This document shows, one piece after another, positions 7,800 to 16,149 of a stretch of 64,000 nt of DNA; the stretch's first letter is position 1; each line of letters starts with the position of its first letter. This stretch comes from Paenirhizobium naphthalenivorans. Lineage in GTDB: Bacteria; Pseudomonadota; Alphaproteobacteria; Rhizobiales; Rhizobiaceae. The position numbers and the translations under genes are program-made. The notes beneath the pieces are model-generated. The model was not told the DNA's origin, did no database searches, and saw nothing but the letters and a program-made list of their open reading frames with translations. The DNA lies in contig NZ_BJZP01000015.1 in NCBI RefSeq assembly GCF_007992095.1, forward strand, positions 1-64,000, read 5' to 3'.

Positions 7800-8663
7800 T
7801 CAGCCGCCGGCGCGAACCCGGTCCAGGCCCTGTTTGGCCGGCAGATACTTGGGATCCAGCTGCAGGGCGTGGGCGTAGGATTTCGCCGCACGGGCCTTGT
7901 CACCCCGGCGCTCGTAAATCAGCGCCTGATTGGCCCACGACTCGGCGACCTTGCCATCGAGCTCGATGGCGTGATTGAAGTCGGCGAAGGCGTTTTCGTC
8001 GTCATTCAGGGCGACATAGGATATGCCACGGCCATTATAGGGCTCCGGCGCGCTCGGCGACAGCGAGATGGCCTTCGAGAAGTCGTCGATGGCCTTGTCG
8101 TGCTGGCCGCGCAACTGATAGATCAGTCCGCGGTTGTGGTAGGCGCGACCGTCCGTCGTATCGAGCTGGATGGCGCGATTGAAGTCGCCGAAGGCTTCGT
8201 CAATGCGGCCGGCCTGACGGTAGATATTGCCGCGGCCGATATAGGCGACATCGTAGTTCGCGTTGAGGCGCAGCGCGGCGTTGTAATCCCTGGCGGCTTC
8301 GACCGGCTTGCCCATGTTGCGATAGACGAGCGCGCGGTTGGCGTAGGCCTGGTAGAAGTTCGGGTTGAGCTGCAATGCCGTGTTGAAGTCGTCCAGCGCC
8401 CTGCTGAACTGTCCGGCCCGGCCGTAAGCGGAGCCACGAACGTTGTAGCCTTCCGGATCGCGCGGATTGGCAGCGATGACGGAAGACAGAGAGGCGATGT
8501 TCTCCTGCGAACCCTGCTCGCGGTCGATCCGAATCGTGTCGGGGGTTTCGATCGACTGGCAGCCGGCAAGGCCGACGAGAGCCGCGAACGCGACTGCGCC
8601 GGCGAGGCGACGTGTTTCGGCGATGGCGAGCTTGGAGGTCTCGAGGAGTGAATGATCAATCAT
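7800..8663 (-). CDS. Tetratricopeptide-repeat lipoprotein
   Basis: The 287-residue protein has an N-terminal export signal ending in the lipobox LAGC, with Cys35 as the expected lipidation site. It is therefore probably anchored in the outer membrane facing the periplasm. Residues 55-285 are six or more TPR units of 34 residues, each with the usual pattern (for example AYANRALVYRNMGKPVEAARDYNAALRLN). TPR proteins act as protein-binding scaffolds; the partner is unknown. It resembles the NlpI/Pal-associated TPR lipoproteins common in rhizobia. The gene stands alone downstream of rpsU on the same strand, 137 bases away. Confidence 0.85.
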   Translation of the reverse strand: MIDHSLLETSKLAIAETRRLAGAVAFAALVGLAGCQSIETPDTIRIDREQGSQENIASLSSVIAANPRDPEGYNVRGSAYGRAGQFSRALDDFNTALQLNPNFYQAYANRALVYRNMGKPVEAARDYNAALRLNANYDVAYIGRGNIYRQAGRIDEAFGDFNRAIQLDTTDGRAYHNRGLIYQLRGQHDKAIDDFSKAISLSPSAPEPYNGRGISYVALNDDENAFADFNHAIELDGKVAESWANQALIYERRGDKARAAKSYAHALQLDPKYLPAKQGLDRVRAGG

Positions 8664-8800
8664 GGCAGGCCAATTGTCCGGCAGGGCTGTGCGCCGCCGA
8701 GGAGCCGAACGGCAGCGATGTTGACTAAATAGGAAAAGAGCGGCGGCGAAAAGATCGCCCCCGCCCTTAAAACATCGGAAAACGTCGAAAAAACGACAGA

Positions 8801-9031
8801 TCAGCGAGCGGCGCGCGCCGGGGCTGCGATCAGACCTTCGCGCTGCATGCGCTTGCGAGCCAGCTTGCGAACGCGGCGAACCGCTTCGGCCTTTTCGCGC
8901 GCACGCTTCTGCGAGGGCTTCTCGTAATAGTCACGCATTTTCATCTCGCGAAAGATACCTTCGCGCTGCATCTTCTTCTTGAGAGCGCGAAGCGCCTGAT
9001 CAACGTTGTTGTCGCGGACTAGTACCTGCAC
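8801..9031 (-). CDS. rpsU: Small ribosomal subunit protein bS21
   Basis: The protein begins [20 protein letters not shown] and continues with [20 protein letters not shown] and an Arg/Lys-rich tail, the well-known S21 sequence of alphaproteobacteria. S21 is needed for initiation on the 30S subunit. I chose the GTG at 9031, giving 76 residues, because homologues start at this point and AAAGGAA lies about 11 bases upstream. An ATG at 9064 in the same frame would add 11 residues without a clear ribosome binding site. Confidence 0.93.
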   Translation of the reverse strand: MQVLVRDNNVDQALRALKKKMQREGIFREMKMRDYYEKPSQKRAREKAEAVRRVRKLARKRMQREGLIAAPARAAR

Positions 9032-9336
9032 GTTTATCCCGTTCCTTTGGTTTTGAGTGGTCATTCCGCCAAAGTCAGGTCGCCAGCGGAATGAATAACA
9101 ATCCTTTTCGCCCGGCCGCAGGGCCCAGCGATTAGCGAGGCCAATTACCAGAACATCGCGGCAAAGTCCATATGGTGCAGGCGTTTTCGCGAGGCAAAAA
9201 ACACTGGTCGACGGATGCGGCCCGTGCGTGTCGAAAGACGCATGTCGCGACGTCGCAAAGGGACGGTCTTGACGCATTTGGATTTGCAACTGTCTCGTCC
9301 TATCCAATAGCCTGAACTACAGGAGTTTGAGGCGAA
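9032..9336. other. Divergent intergenic region between rpsU and soxB
   Basis: This 305-base stretch must hold the promoters of rpsU (leftward) and soxBDAG (rightward). A CTTGAC at 9268-9273 is a plausible -35 element for soxB, but no good -10 follows at the right distance. Clustered TGTCG/GTCGC half-sites (9218-9255) look like a regulator site without a clear identity. No further gene is seen. Confidence 0.4.
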
Positions 9337-10590
9337 ATGCGCAAATATTCGGTTTTTGCCGTGGCACGCGAAGCTCTTCGCGCCCACAAAGGCTGGGAGG
9401 CCCAATGGGTTTCTCCGGAACCCCGCGATTCCTATGAGGTCATCATCATCGGTGCGGGCGGTCATGGCCTCGGCGCGGCCTATTATCTCGCCAAGGAGCA
9501 TGGAATCACCAATGTCGCCGTGATCGAGCGCGGTTGGCTGGGTGGTGGCAATACCGGCCGTAACACGACCATCATCCGGTCCAATTATCTCTATGAAGAG
9601 AGCATGGACATCTTCGAGCATTCGTTGAAGCTCTGGGAGGGGCTCAGTCAGGAGCTCAATTATAATGTCATGTATTCGCCGCGCGGGGTTTTGATGCTCT
9701 CGCACAACACTCATGACATGCAGTCCTTCAAGCGTCACGTAAATGCCAACAACCTCTATGGTATCGACAACGAGTGGCTGACGCCGGAAAAGGCCAAGGA
9801 TTTCTGCCCGCCGCTCGACATCTCCAAGACCGCGCGTTACCCGATCAACGGTGCGGCGCTGCAGCGTCGCGGCGGAACAGCCCGCCATGACGCGGTTGCC
9901 TGGGGTTACGCACGTGCGGCCTCCGATCGCGGTGTTCACATCATTCAGAATACGGAAGTGACCGGCATTCGTCGTGGCCCGAACGGCGAAGTCACTGGCG
10001 TCGAGACGACGCGTGGCTTCATCGGCGCCAAGAAGATCGGTGTCTCCGCATCGGGCCACAACTCGGTTGTCATGGGAATGGCTGGTGTTCGCCTACCTCT
10101 CATGAGCCAGCCGCTTCAGGCGCTCGTGTCCGAGCCGATGAAGGCGATCTTCCCCTGCGTCGTCATGTCGAACACCGTGCATGCCTATATCTCCCAGTCG
10201 GACAAGGGCGAGTTTGTCATCGGCGCCGGTACGGACCAGTATAATTCTTACTCGCAGACAGGCGGCCTGCAGATCATCACCCACACGCTGGATGCGATCT
10301 GCGAGCTTTTCCCGATGTTCCGCCGCGTCAAGATGATGCGTCAATGGGGCGGCATTACCGATAATACGTCCGATCGTTCGCCGATCCAGGGTGTGACGCC
10401 GGTTCAAAACCTGTTCGTCAACGCCGGCTGGGGAACCGGCGGCTTCAAGGCGACCCCCGGTTCGGCCAACCTGTTCGCGCACCTGATCGCCAAGGGCGAG
10501 CCGCACCGCCTGGCAGCGGGGCTCACCCTCGACCGGTTCCGAACCGGCCGATTGATCGACGAGGCGGCCGCTGCCGCCGTGGCGCACTGA
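9337..10590 (+). CDS. soxB: Heterotetrameric sarcosine oxidase, beta subunit
   Basis: SoxB carries the FAD and FMN flavin site where sarcosine is oxidatively demethylated. The 417-residue protein has the full family length. It has the dinucleotide-binding motif IIIGAGGHGLGAAYYLAKE near residue 37, the ERGWLGGGNTGRNTTIIRSN flavin loop, and the C-terminal GWGTGGFKATPGS segment. Start ATG 9337 follows AGGAG and GAGG. It leads the operon soxB-soxD-soxA-soxG. Together the enzyme converts sarcosine, tetrahydrofolate and O2 to glycine, methylene-tetrahydrofolate and H2O2. No glyA, purU or regulator gene flanks the operon here. Confidence 0.96.
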   Translation: MRKYSVFAVAREALRAHKGWEAQWVSPEPRDSYEVIIIGAGGHGLGAAYYLAKEHGITNVAVIERGWLGGGNTGRNTTIIRSNYLYEESMDIFEHSLKLWEGLSQELNYNVMYSPRGVLMLSHNTHDMQSFKRHVNANNLYGIDNEWLTPEKAKDFCPPLDISKTARYPINGAALQRRGGTARHDAVAWGYARAASDRGVHIIQNTEVTGIRRGPNGEVTGVETTRGFIGAKKIGVSASGHNSVVMGMAGVRLPLMSQPLQALVSEPMKAIFPCVVMSNTVHAYISQSDKGEFVIGAGTDQYNSYSQTGGLQIITHTLDAICELFPMFRRVKMMRQWGGITDNTSDRSPIQGVTPVQNLFVNAGWGTGGFKATPGSANLFAHLIAKGEPHRLAAGLTLDRFRTGRLIDEAAAAAVAH

Positions 10591-10608
10591 TCCCGAAGGA
10601 CGTTCATC

Positions 10609-10929
10609 ATGTTGCTGATCAAATGCCCCTATTGCGAGGAAGAGCGCTCCGAGCTCGAGTTCCACGCCGCCGGCGAAGCGCATATCGCCCGACCGGAGAA
10701 TATCGCTGACATTTCGGATGAGGCGTTCGCCGACTACTTCTTCCTGCGCGACAATCCGAAGGGCCTCATCTTCGAGCGCTGGCGCCACATGAACGGTTGT
10801 GGCCGTTTCTTCAATGCCGTGCGCGATACCGTGAGCGACAAGATCCACCTGACCTACAAGGCGGGAGAGCCCAAGGCTGATGTTTCCGCCTTCCTCCCGA
10901 ACGCAGTCGAGAAGGGAGCGTCGAAATGA
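10609..10929 (+). CDS. soxD: Sarcosine oxidase, delta subunit
   Basis: This is the small zinc-binding subunit of tetrameric sarcosine oxidase. The 106-residue protein has CPYCEEERSELEFHAAGEAH at residues 6-25 and HMNGCGRFFNAVRD near residue 62, giving the three Cys and one His that bind zinc in the family. The stop codon overlaps the soxA start by 4 bases (ATGA), so translation is coupled. The gap after soxB is 18 bases. Confidence 0.95.
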   Translation: MLLIKCPYCEEERSELEFHAAGEAHIARPENIADISDEAFADYFFLRDNPKGLIFERWRHMNGCGRFFNAVRDTVSDKIHLTYKAGEPKADVSAFLPNAVEKGASK

Positions 10930-13919
10930 GCGGCGCCAATCGTATTCCAGGGACAGGCCGCCTGACGCCTGCCCGTACCGCCCGTTTCACCGTCGACGGC
11001 AAGAGTCTGACGGCCTATGAGGGCGATACCGTCGCCTCGGCTATGCTGGCCGGCGGCATGCATCTCGTCGGCCGCTCGTTCAAGTATCACCGCCCGCGCG
11101 GCATCGTGACTGCTGGTCCGGAAGAGCCGAACGCGCTGCTCGACGTTTCGCGCGATGCCGCACGCAAGCAGCCGAACGTTCGTGCCACGGTGCAGGAAGT
11201 GTTCGACGGCATGAAGGTCGAGACGCAGAACCGTTGGCCGTCGCTGTCGCTCGACATTGGCGAGATCAACGACTTTTTCTCGCCGTTCTTCGCCGCCGGC
11301 TTTTACTACAAGACCTTCATGTGGCCGAAGAGCTTCTGGCATTCGGTCTACGAGCCCTTCATCCGCCGTGCCGCCGGCCTCGGTGTGGCGCCGAAGGAAG
11401 ATGACCCGGATCATTATTCCAGCCGCTACGCGCATTGCGACGTACTCGTCGTCGGCGGTGGTGCCGCCGGTCTTGCGGCCGCGCTGGCTGCCGCCGAGAG
11501 CGGAGCCGAGGTCATTCTCTGCGACGAACAACCGGAAATGGGTGGTGCCTTTCACTTCGACATCGGTGCCACCGTCGACGGTCAGAACGGTTACGAATGG
11601 GCACAGGCGACAGCGGACAAGCTGGCCGGTATGCCGAATGTCCGGGTCCTGACGCGAACCACCGCGTTCGGCTACTACAACCACAATTTCGTGGCGCTTG
11701 CCGAGCGCGTCACCGATCATGTCGCCAAGCCCGCCAAGAGCCTGCCGCGCGAGCGGCTCTGGCAGGTTCGGGCCAAGAAGGTGGTATTGGCGACCGGCTC
11801 GATCGAACGTCACATGGTGTTTGCCAACAACGACCGTCCCGGCATCATGCTGGCGTCGGCGGCGCGCACCTATCTCAACCACTACGGCGTCGCGGTTGGC
11901 GCCAAGGTTGGCGTGTATACCGCCCATGATTCGGCCTACGAGGCCGCCTTCGACCTGAAACGCGCAGGCATCACGATCCCCGCGATCGTCGATTGCCGCG
12001 AAAAGCCGGGCGAAAAGGTTCTCGCCCAGGCGCGTTCACTCGGCATCGAGGTTCTGGTCGGCCATTCAGTCACCGATACCTCGGGTCGCTTGCGTGTCCG
12101 CTCCATGACGGTCAAGCGGAACGGTGCTTCCAGTGGTCGCAAGATCGAGGTTGATGCTTTGATTGTTTCGGCCGGTTGGACGCCGTCCGTACATCTCTTC
12201 TCGCAATCTCGCGGCAAGCTGAAGTTCGACGCTCTCAACGATCGCTTCCTACCGGACGTCTACGCGCAGGACTGCATCTGCGTCGGCACCTGCAAAGGCA
12301 CCGACGACCTTCAGGCTGTCCTCGACGAGGCGGTCGCAGCCGGCGTGGTGATGGCCAAGGGTGCCGGTGCGAGCGCAGACCCGGCCACAGCGCTGTCGGG
12401 TGTCAATGCGTTCGCATGGACCGGCGGCATGATCGGGGCGGCGGAAGGGGCAGGACGCGACACCAGCGTCAAGGCCTTCATCGACTTCCAGCACGATGTT
12501 TGCGCCAAGGACATCCGCCTGGCAGTGCGCGAAGGTATGCACTCGATCGAGCACATCAAGCGCTTCACTACCAATGGCATGGCCTCCGATCAGGGCAAGC
12601 TGTCCAACATGCATGGCTTGGCGATCGCCGCCGAAGTGTTGGGCAAGGAGATCCCGCAGGTCGGTCTCACGACCTTCCGCGCGCCCTATACGCCCGTGAC
12701 CTTCGGCACGCTGATCAATCACTCGCGCGGCGAGCTGTTTGACCCGACCCGCAAGACGCCGATGCATGCCCTGGAGGCATCTCTCGGTGCGGAGTTCGAG
12801 GACGTCGGCAACTGGAAGCGTGGCTGGTACTATCCACGTCCGGGTGAGGACATGCACGCCGCAGTCAACCGCGAATGCAAGACGGTGCGCGACGTTGCCG
12901 GTGTGTTCAACGCCTCGACGCTGGGCAAGATCGAGGTGGTCGGTCCGGATGCTGCCGCCTTCCTCAATCTCATGTATACCAACGCCTGGGATACGCTGAA
13001 GCCGGGCAAGTGCCGCTACGGCATCATGACCCGCGACGACGGCTTCGTTTACGACGACGGCGTTGTCGGTCGCCTGGCCGAGGATCGCTTCCATGTGACG
13101 ACGACGACGGGCGGCGCGCCGCGTGTGCTCAACCATATGGAAGACTATCTGCAGACCGAGTTCCCGCACCTTAAGGTGTGGCTGACCTCCACCAGCGAAC
13201 AGTGGGCGGTTATCGCCGTGCAGGGGCCGAAGGCGCGCGACATCATCGCCCCCTTCGTCGAAGGCATCGACCTCTCTAACGAGGCCTTCCCGCATATGAG
13301 TGTGGCCGAGGGTAGCTTCTGTGGCGTTCCGACTCGGCTGTTCCGCGTCTCCTTCACCGGTGAACTTGGTTTTGAAGTCAACGTGCCGGCCGATTTCGGC
13401 GCCTCGGTGTTCGAGGCGATCTGGAAGCAGGCCGAAAGCCTCGGCGCCTGCCTCTATGGCACCGAGACCATGCACGTGCTGCGCGCCGAGAAGGGCTATA
13501 TCATCGTCGGCCAGGATACCGATGGCACGCTCACGCCGGACGATGCCGGCTATGGTTGGGCCGTGTCGAAGAAGAAAAAGGACTTCGTCGGCATCCGCGG
13601 GCTCAAGCGCCCGGATCTGGTGAAGGACGGTCGCAAGCAACTCGTCGGGCTGTTGACCAAAAACCCGAACGAGGTTCTGGAAGAGGGCGGCCAGATCGTC
13701 GCCGATCCGAACCAGCCGAAGCCGATGACCATGCTTGGGCACGTGACCTCGTCCTACTGGTCGGAAAACCTCGGTCGGTCGATCGCTATCGCCACTCTGG
13801 CCGGCGGCCGGGCGCGCATGGGTGAGACGCTCTATGTGCCGATGAAGGACAAGACCATCGCGGTCGAGGTGACCGACACGGTATTCTTTGACAAGGAAGG
13901 GGGCCGCATCCATGGCTGA
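10926..13919 (+). CDS. soxA: Sarcosine oxidase, alpha subunit
   Basis: SoxA (997 residues) binds NAD and the folate acceptor. An N-terminal ferredoxin-like domain (about 20-110) has FTVDGKSLTAYEGDTVASAM but no iron-sulfur cysteines, as usual. A pyridine nucleotide-disulfide oxidoreductase domain begins at VLVVGGGAAGLAAALAAAES (about 175-195), with ATGSIERHMVFANNDRPG as the second nucleotide-binding region. The C-terminal 390 residues form a glycine-cleavage T-protein-like folate domain, with GELGFEVNVPADFG and the TLTPDDAGYGWAVS segment. It overlaps soxD at its start and soxG at its end. Confidence 0.96.
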   Translation: MSGANRIPGTGRLTPARTARFTVDGKSLTAYEGDTVASAMLAGGMHLVGRSFKYHRPRGIVTAGPEEPNALLDVSRDAARKQPNVRATVQEVFDGMKVETQNRWPSLSLDIGEINDFFSPFFAAGFYYKTFMWPKSFWHSVYEPFIRRAAGLGVAPKEDDPDHYSSRYAHCDVLVVGGGAAGLAAALAAAESGAEVILCDEQPEMGGAFHFDIGATVDGQNGYEWAQATADKLAGMPNVRVLTRTTAFGYYNHNFVALAERVTDHVAKPAKSLPRERLWQVRAKKVVLATGSIERHMVFANNDRPGIMLASAARTYLNHYGVAVGAKVGVYTAHDSAYEAAFDLKRAGITIPAIVDCREKPGEKVLAQARSLGIEVLVGHSVTDTSGRLRVRSMTVKRNGASSGRKIEVDALIVSAGWTPSVHLFSQSRGKLKFDALNDRFLPDVYAQDCICVGTCKGTDDLQAVLDEAVAAGVVMAKGAGASADPATALSGVNAFAWTGGMIGAAEGAGRDTSVKAFIDFQHDVCAKDIRLAVREGMHSIEHIKRFTTNGMASDQGKLSNMHGLAIAAEVLGKEIPQVGLTTFRAPYTPVTFGTLINHSRGELFDPTRKTPMHALEASLGAEFEDVGNWKRGWYYPRPGEDMHAAVNRECKTVRDVAGVFNASTLGKIEVVGPDAAAFLNLMYTNAWDTLKPGKCRYGIMTRDDGFVYDDGVVGRLAEDRFHVTTTTGGAPRVLNHMEDYLQTEFPHLKVWLTSTSEQWAVIAVQGPKARDIIAPFVEGIDLSNEAFPHMSVAEGSFCGVPTRLFRVSFTGELGFEVNVPADFGASVFEAIWKQAESLGACLYGTETMHVLRAEKGYIIVGQDTDGTLTPDDAGYGWAVSKKKKDFVGIRGLKRPDLVKDGRKQLVGLLTKNPNEVLEEGGQIVADPNQPKPMTMLGHVTSSYWSENLGRSIAIATLAGGRARMGETLYVPMKDKTIAVEVTDTVFFDKEGGRIHG

Positions 13920-14466
13920 TGCTTTCGTCGCTGAACGCAAGTCCGTACTCGCTGGTGCTCATGGCGGCTCGCCATCGGTTCGCCTGCGACCTGCCGAGGC
14001 CGCAACCCGAGTATCGCTGCGGGCTCGACCTGAAGACGTCGCCGCGCTGTCCAAGGCGCTTGGCCTCAATTTGCCGGTCAAGCCGAAGGGCACAACCGCC
14101 GCCAAGGGGCGCCTGGCCTTCTGGCTCGGACCGGACGAGTGGCTGCTGATCGATGACAAGGGCGGCGATCTGATGGCGGATTGCGCGGCTTCAGGTGCGC
14201 TCCATTCTGCGACCGATGTCTCGCACAGGAACGCCGCGATCGTGGTCTCCGGTCCGGTGGCTGCCAATGCCATCAATGCCGGCTGCCCGCTGAACCTCTC
14301 GCTGAGAACCTTCCCCGTCGGCGCAGTCGCCCGCACGGTGTTCGGCAAGATCGAGGCCGTGATCTATCGGGTCGACGAGGAAACCTTCCGCCTCGAATGC
14401 TGGCGCTCTTTCGCTGAATACGCCTTCGGCCTGCTTAACGAGGCGGCTGAAGACGCTGCGGCCTGA
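13912..14466 (+). CDS. soxG: Sarcosine oxidase, gamma subunit
   Basis: The 184-residue gamma subunit caps the sarcosine oxidase operon. Typical segments are the PDEWLLIDD-type stretch (LGPDEWLLIDDKGG, residues 78-91), TDVSHRNAAIVVSGP and the closing FRLECWRSFAEYAFGLL. I chose ATG 13912, which overlaps the soxA stop by 8 bases and follows AAGGAAGGGGG; the in-frame ATG at 13888 lies inside soxA without a better ribosome site. The GCV-T-like fold of the family fits. Confidence 0.93.
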   Translation: MADAFVAERKSVLAGAHGGSPSVRLRPAEAATRVSLRARPEDVAALSKALGLNLPVKPKGTTAAKGRLAFWLGPDEWLLIDDKGGDLMADCAASGALHSATDVSHRNAAIVVSGPVAANAINAGCPLNLSLRTFPVGAVARTVFGKIEAVIYRVDEETFRLECWRSFAEYAFGLLNEAAEDAAA

Positions 14467-14478
14467 GTTTTGAAGAAC

Positions 14479-14504
14479 CTGGCCGGGCCTAAAGTCCCGG
14501 CCAG
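14479..14504. terminator. Hairpin between convergent soxG and DUF2332 genes
   Basis: CTGGCCGGG and CCCGGCCAG form a perfect 9-bp stem with an 8-base loop, just after the soxG stop and overlapping the 3' end of the minus-strand gene. There is no strong T-run on either side, so it may be a weak or factor-assisted terminator. Confidence 0.55.
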
Positions 14505-15547
14505 CCTTTCCACTTGATCCAGCGACCGTGGAAATCGGCGCGGCCGATCTCATGGCGCTCGCCTGTCGGCCAGACCTGCAAGCTCAGCGCTGCCCCATCG
14601 GCCTGATCGTCAGCTTCCATCTGGAGGCGCGCAAGCGGTGCGTCTGTGGTGGCACGGTCGCCCGCTTGCGTGATCAGGGCCTCGCCGCGGGCCTTCAAAT
14701 CTTCCGGAAAGTACTGCCAGGCGATCGAATGGTAGATGACGTGGACCAAGCCTTCATGCGGCTGCACCAAACGCTCGGCCAGCCACTGGATCGCGTCGGC
14801 GCGCTCGATCTTCAAACCGGACGCCTCCGCGATTTCAAGCGCCTTTCGGGTTCGCTCCAGCCGGTCCGTCTGATCGGCCCAGATATAGGCTGCAAGGCGT
14901 TCCCGATCGTCTGAGCAAGAGGGATCCAGTGGGTTAAGGTCGCAGCCAGCCCGTTGCGAGACAACGAGATCGGCATCCGGCAGTGGCGGGCCTTCCCAGT
15001 CGGGTGTGAGTGTGACGCTTGACGTTGTCCCCCAGGAGAAATCGCCGAGCCGATAGGCATAGCGATCCCACTGCAGATTGAGCCCGGCGCTCGCTCCCAC
15101 CTCTGACAGCATGAGCGGTTTGGAGAACAGCTTGGCGATAGTGAGGAAACCCGGCAGAAGGGCTGCGGAGCGGCGCACCTCGTTGGTCTGTGGTGCCGAG
15201 CGCAGCCATGCGAGGATAAAAGTCTCGTCGCGGCGCAGCGCGGCATCGACCGCGGCCCAGAGCGCATCGTCATCGAGGTTGGTGTGGGGCGGGTAGACGC
15301 CGGCAAGGTGCGGATCCTGACCGGAACGCACGACGGCATGCAGGGAGCCCGCCAGCCGCAATGCCAAGGCATCGCCGCTGCTGGTCGGGTCGCCCTGCCA
15401 TTGCAGCAGACGGCGGCCCACGGCGGTACTCTCGTCGAGACGTTCGGCGGCCATCCGGCAGAGACGGGCGGTAAAAGGCGAACCGAGATCGTTGCAGGCG
15501 CGGGCTTGACGCAGGAAGGACTGACGAACGCTTTCGGGTCTATCCAT
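14489..15547 (-). CDS. DUF2332 family protein
   Basis: The 352-residue protein resembles the DUF2332 family, which is of unknown function. The region LSEVGASAGLNLQWDRYAYR (about residue 165) looks like motif I of an S-adenosylmethionine-dependent methyltransferase fold, and IYHSIAWQYFP would be a later strand. I chose ATG 15547 because GGGAG precedes it and MDRPESVRQSFLRQA is a normal N-terminus for the family; the longer 395-residue frame would overlap the neighbouring MaoC-like gene. The gap to that gene is 25 bases, so the two may be cotranscribed. No substrate is known. Confidence 0.75.
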   Translation of the reverse strand: MDRPESVRQSFLRQARACNDLGSPFTARLCRMAAERLDESTAVGRRLLQWQGDPTSSGDALALRLAGSLHAVVRSGQDPHLAGVYPPHTNLDDDALWAAVDAALRRDETFILAWLRSAPQTNEVRRSAALLPGFLTIAKLFSKPLMLSEVGASAGLNLQWDRYAYRLGDFSWGTTSSVTLTPDWEGPPLPDADLVVSQRAGCDLNPLDPSCSDDRERLAAYIWADQTDRLERTRKALEIAEASGLKIERADAIQWLAERLVQPHEGLVHVIYHSIAWQYFPEDLKARGEALITQAGDRATTDAPLARLQMEADDQADGAALSLQVWPTGERHEIGRADFHGRWIKWKGWPGL

Positions 15548-15572
15548 GGTTCTCCCTTTCAGGACGTTGTTG

Positions 15573-16058
15573 TCATACCCCTTCGGGGCGGTCCTTCGGA
15601 TCGAACTGGATGATGGTGATCCAGTTGGCGGTGAGCGCCGGCTTCCGTTCGCCCTCAATCTCGATCGACACGTCATAGGTGGCCATCATCATACCGGCGC
15701 CGCGAAACCGTGCTTCGGCCAGAACAAAATGCCCGCGTATGCGCTTGCCGCACTTCACCGGCGTCATGAAGCGCACCTTGTCAAAGCCGTAGTTGATCCC
15801 CATCGTCTGCTCGCGAATTTTCGGCAGGCAGTCGTAGTTCATCGTAGACAGCAACGAGAGCGTCAGAAAACCGTGGGCGATGGTTCCGCCGAAAGGCGTT
15901 TCGGCGGCACGGGCCGGATCCACATGGATGAATTGGTGATCGTCTGTCGCACTGGCAAAGGCGTCGATCATGGTCTGATCGACGGTGATCCACTTGGACA
16001 CGCCGATCTCCTCGCCGATCAGCGCCGAAACCTCGGACAGGGAAATCTCACGGGGCAT
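15573..16058 (-). CDS. MaoC-like (hot-dog fold) enoyl-CoA hydratase
   Basis: The 161-residue protein is a single hot-dog domain of the MaoC/NodN type, which usually hydrates 2-enoyl-CoA thioesters. The catalytic signature is present as ATDDHQFIHVDPARA (Asp and His about residues 40-45), followed by PFGGTIAHGFLTLSLLS. Its full length matches stand-alone family members. It sits upstream of the DUF2332 gene on the same strand. A biosynthetic or degradative role for the pair cannot be settled from the sequence. Confidence 0.9.
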   Translation of the reverse strand: MPREISLSEVSALIGEEIGVSKWITVDQTMIDAFASATDDHQFIHVDPARAAETPFGGTIAHGFLTLSLLSTMNYDCLPKIREQTMGINYGFDKVRFMTPVKCGKRIRGHFVLAEARFRGAGMMMATYDVSIEIEGERKPALTANWITIIQFDPKDRPEGV

Positions 16059-16149
16059 GGAATCTCACCAATGGTTGCAGTAGAAGGAATCCTTACAGGG
16101 GCGTGCTCGAACAGGGAATAGCGCGCCCGTGCGCAAGGAATATGAAAAA

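Noticed and set aside
12249..13940. Open frame of 563 codons antisense to soxA
   Set aside because: It is a shadow of soxA codon bias with no family features.
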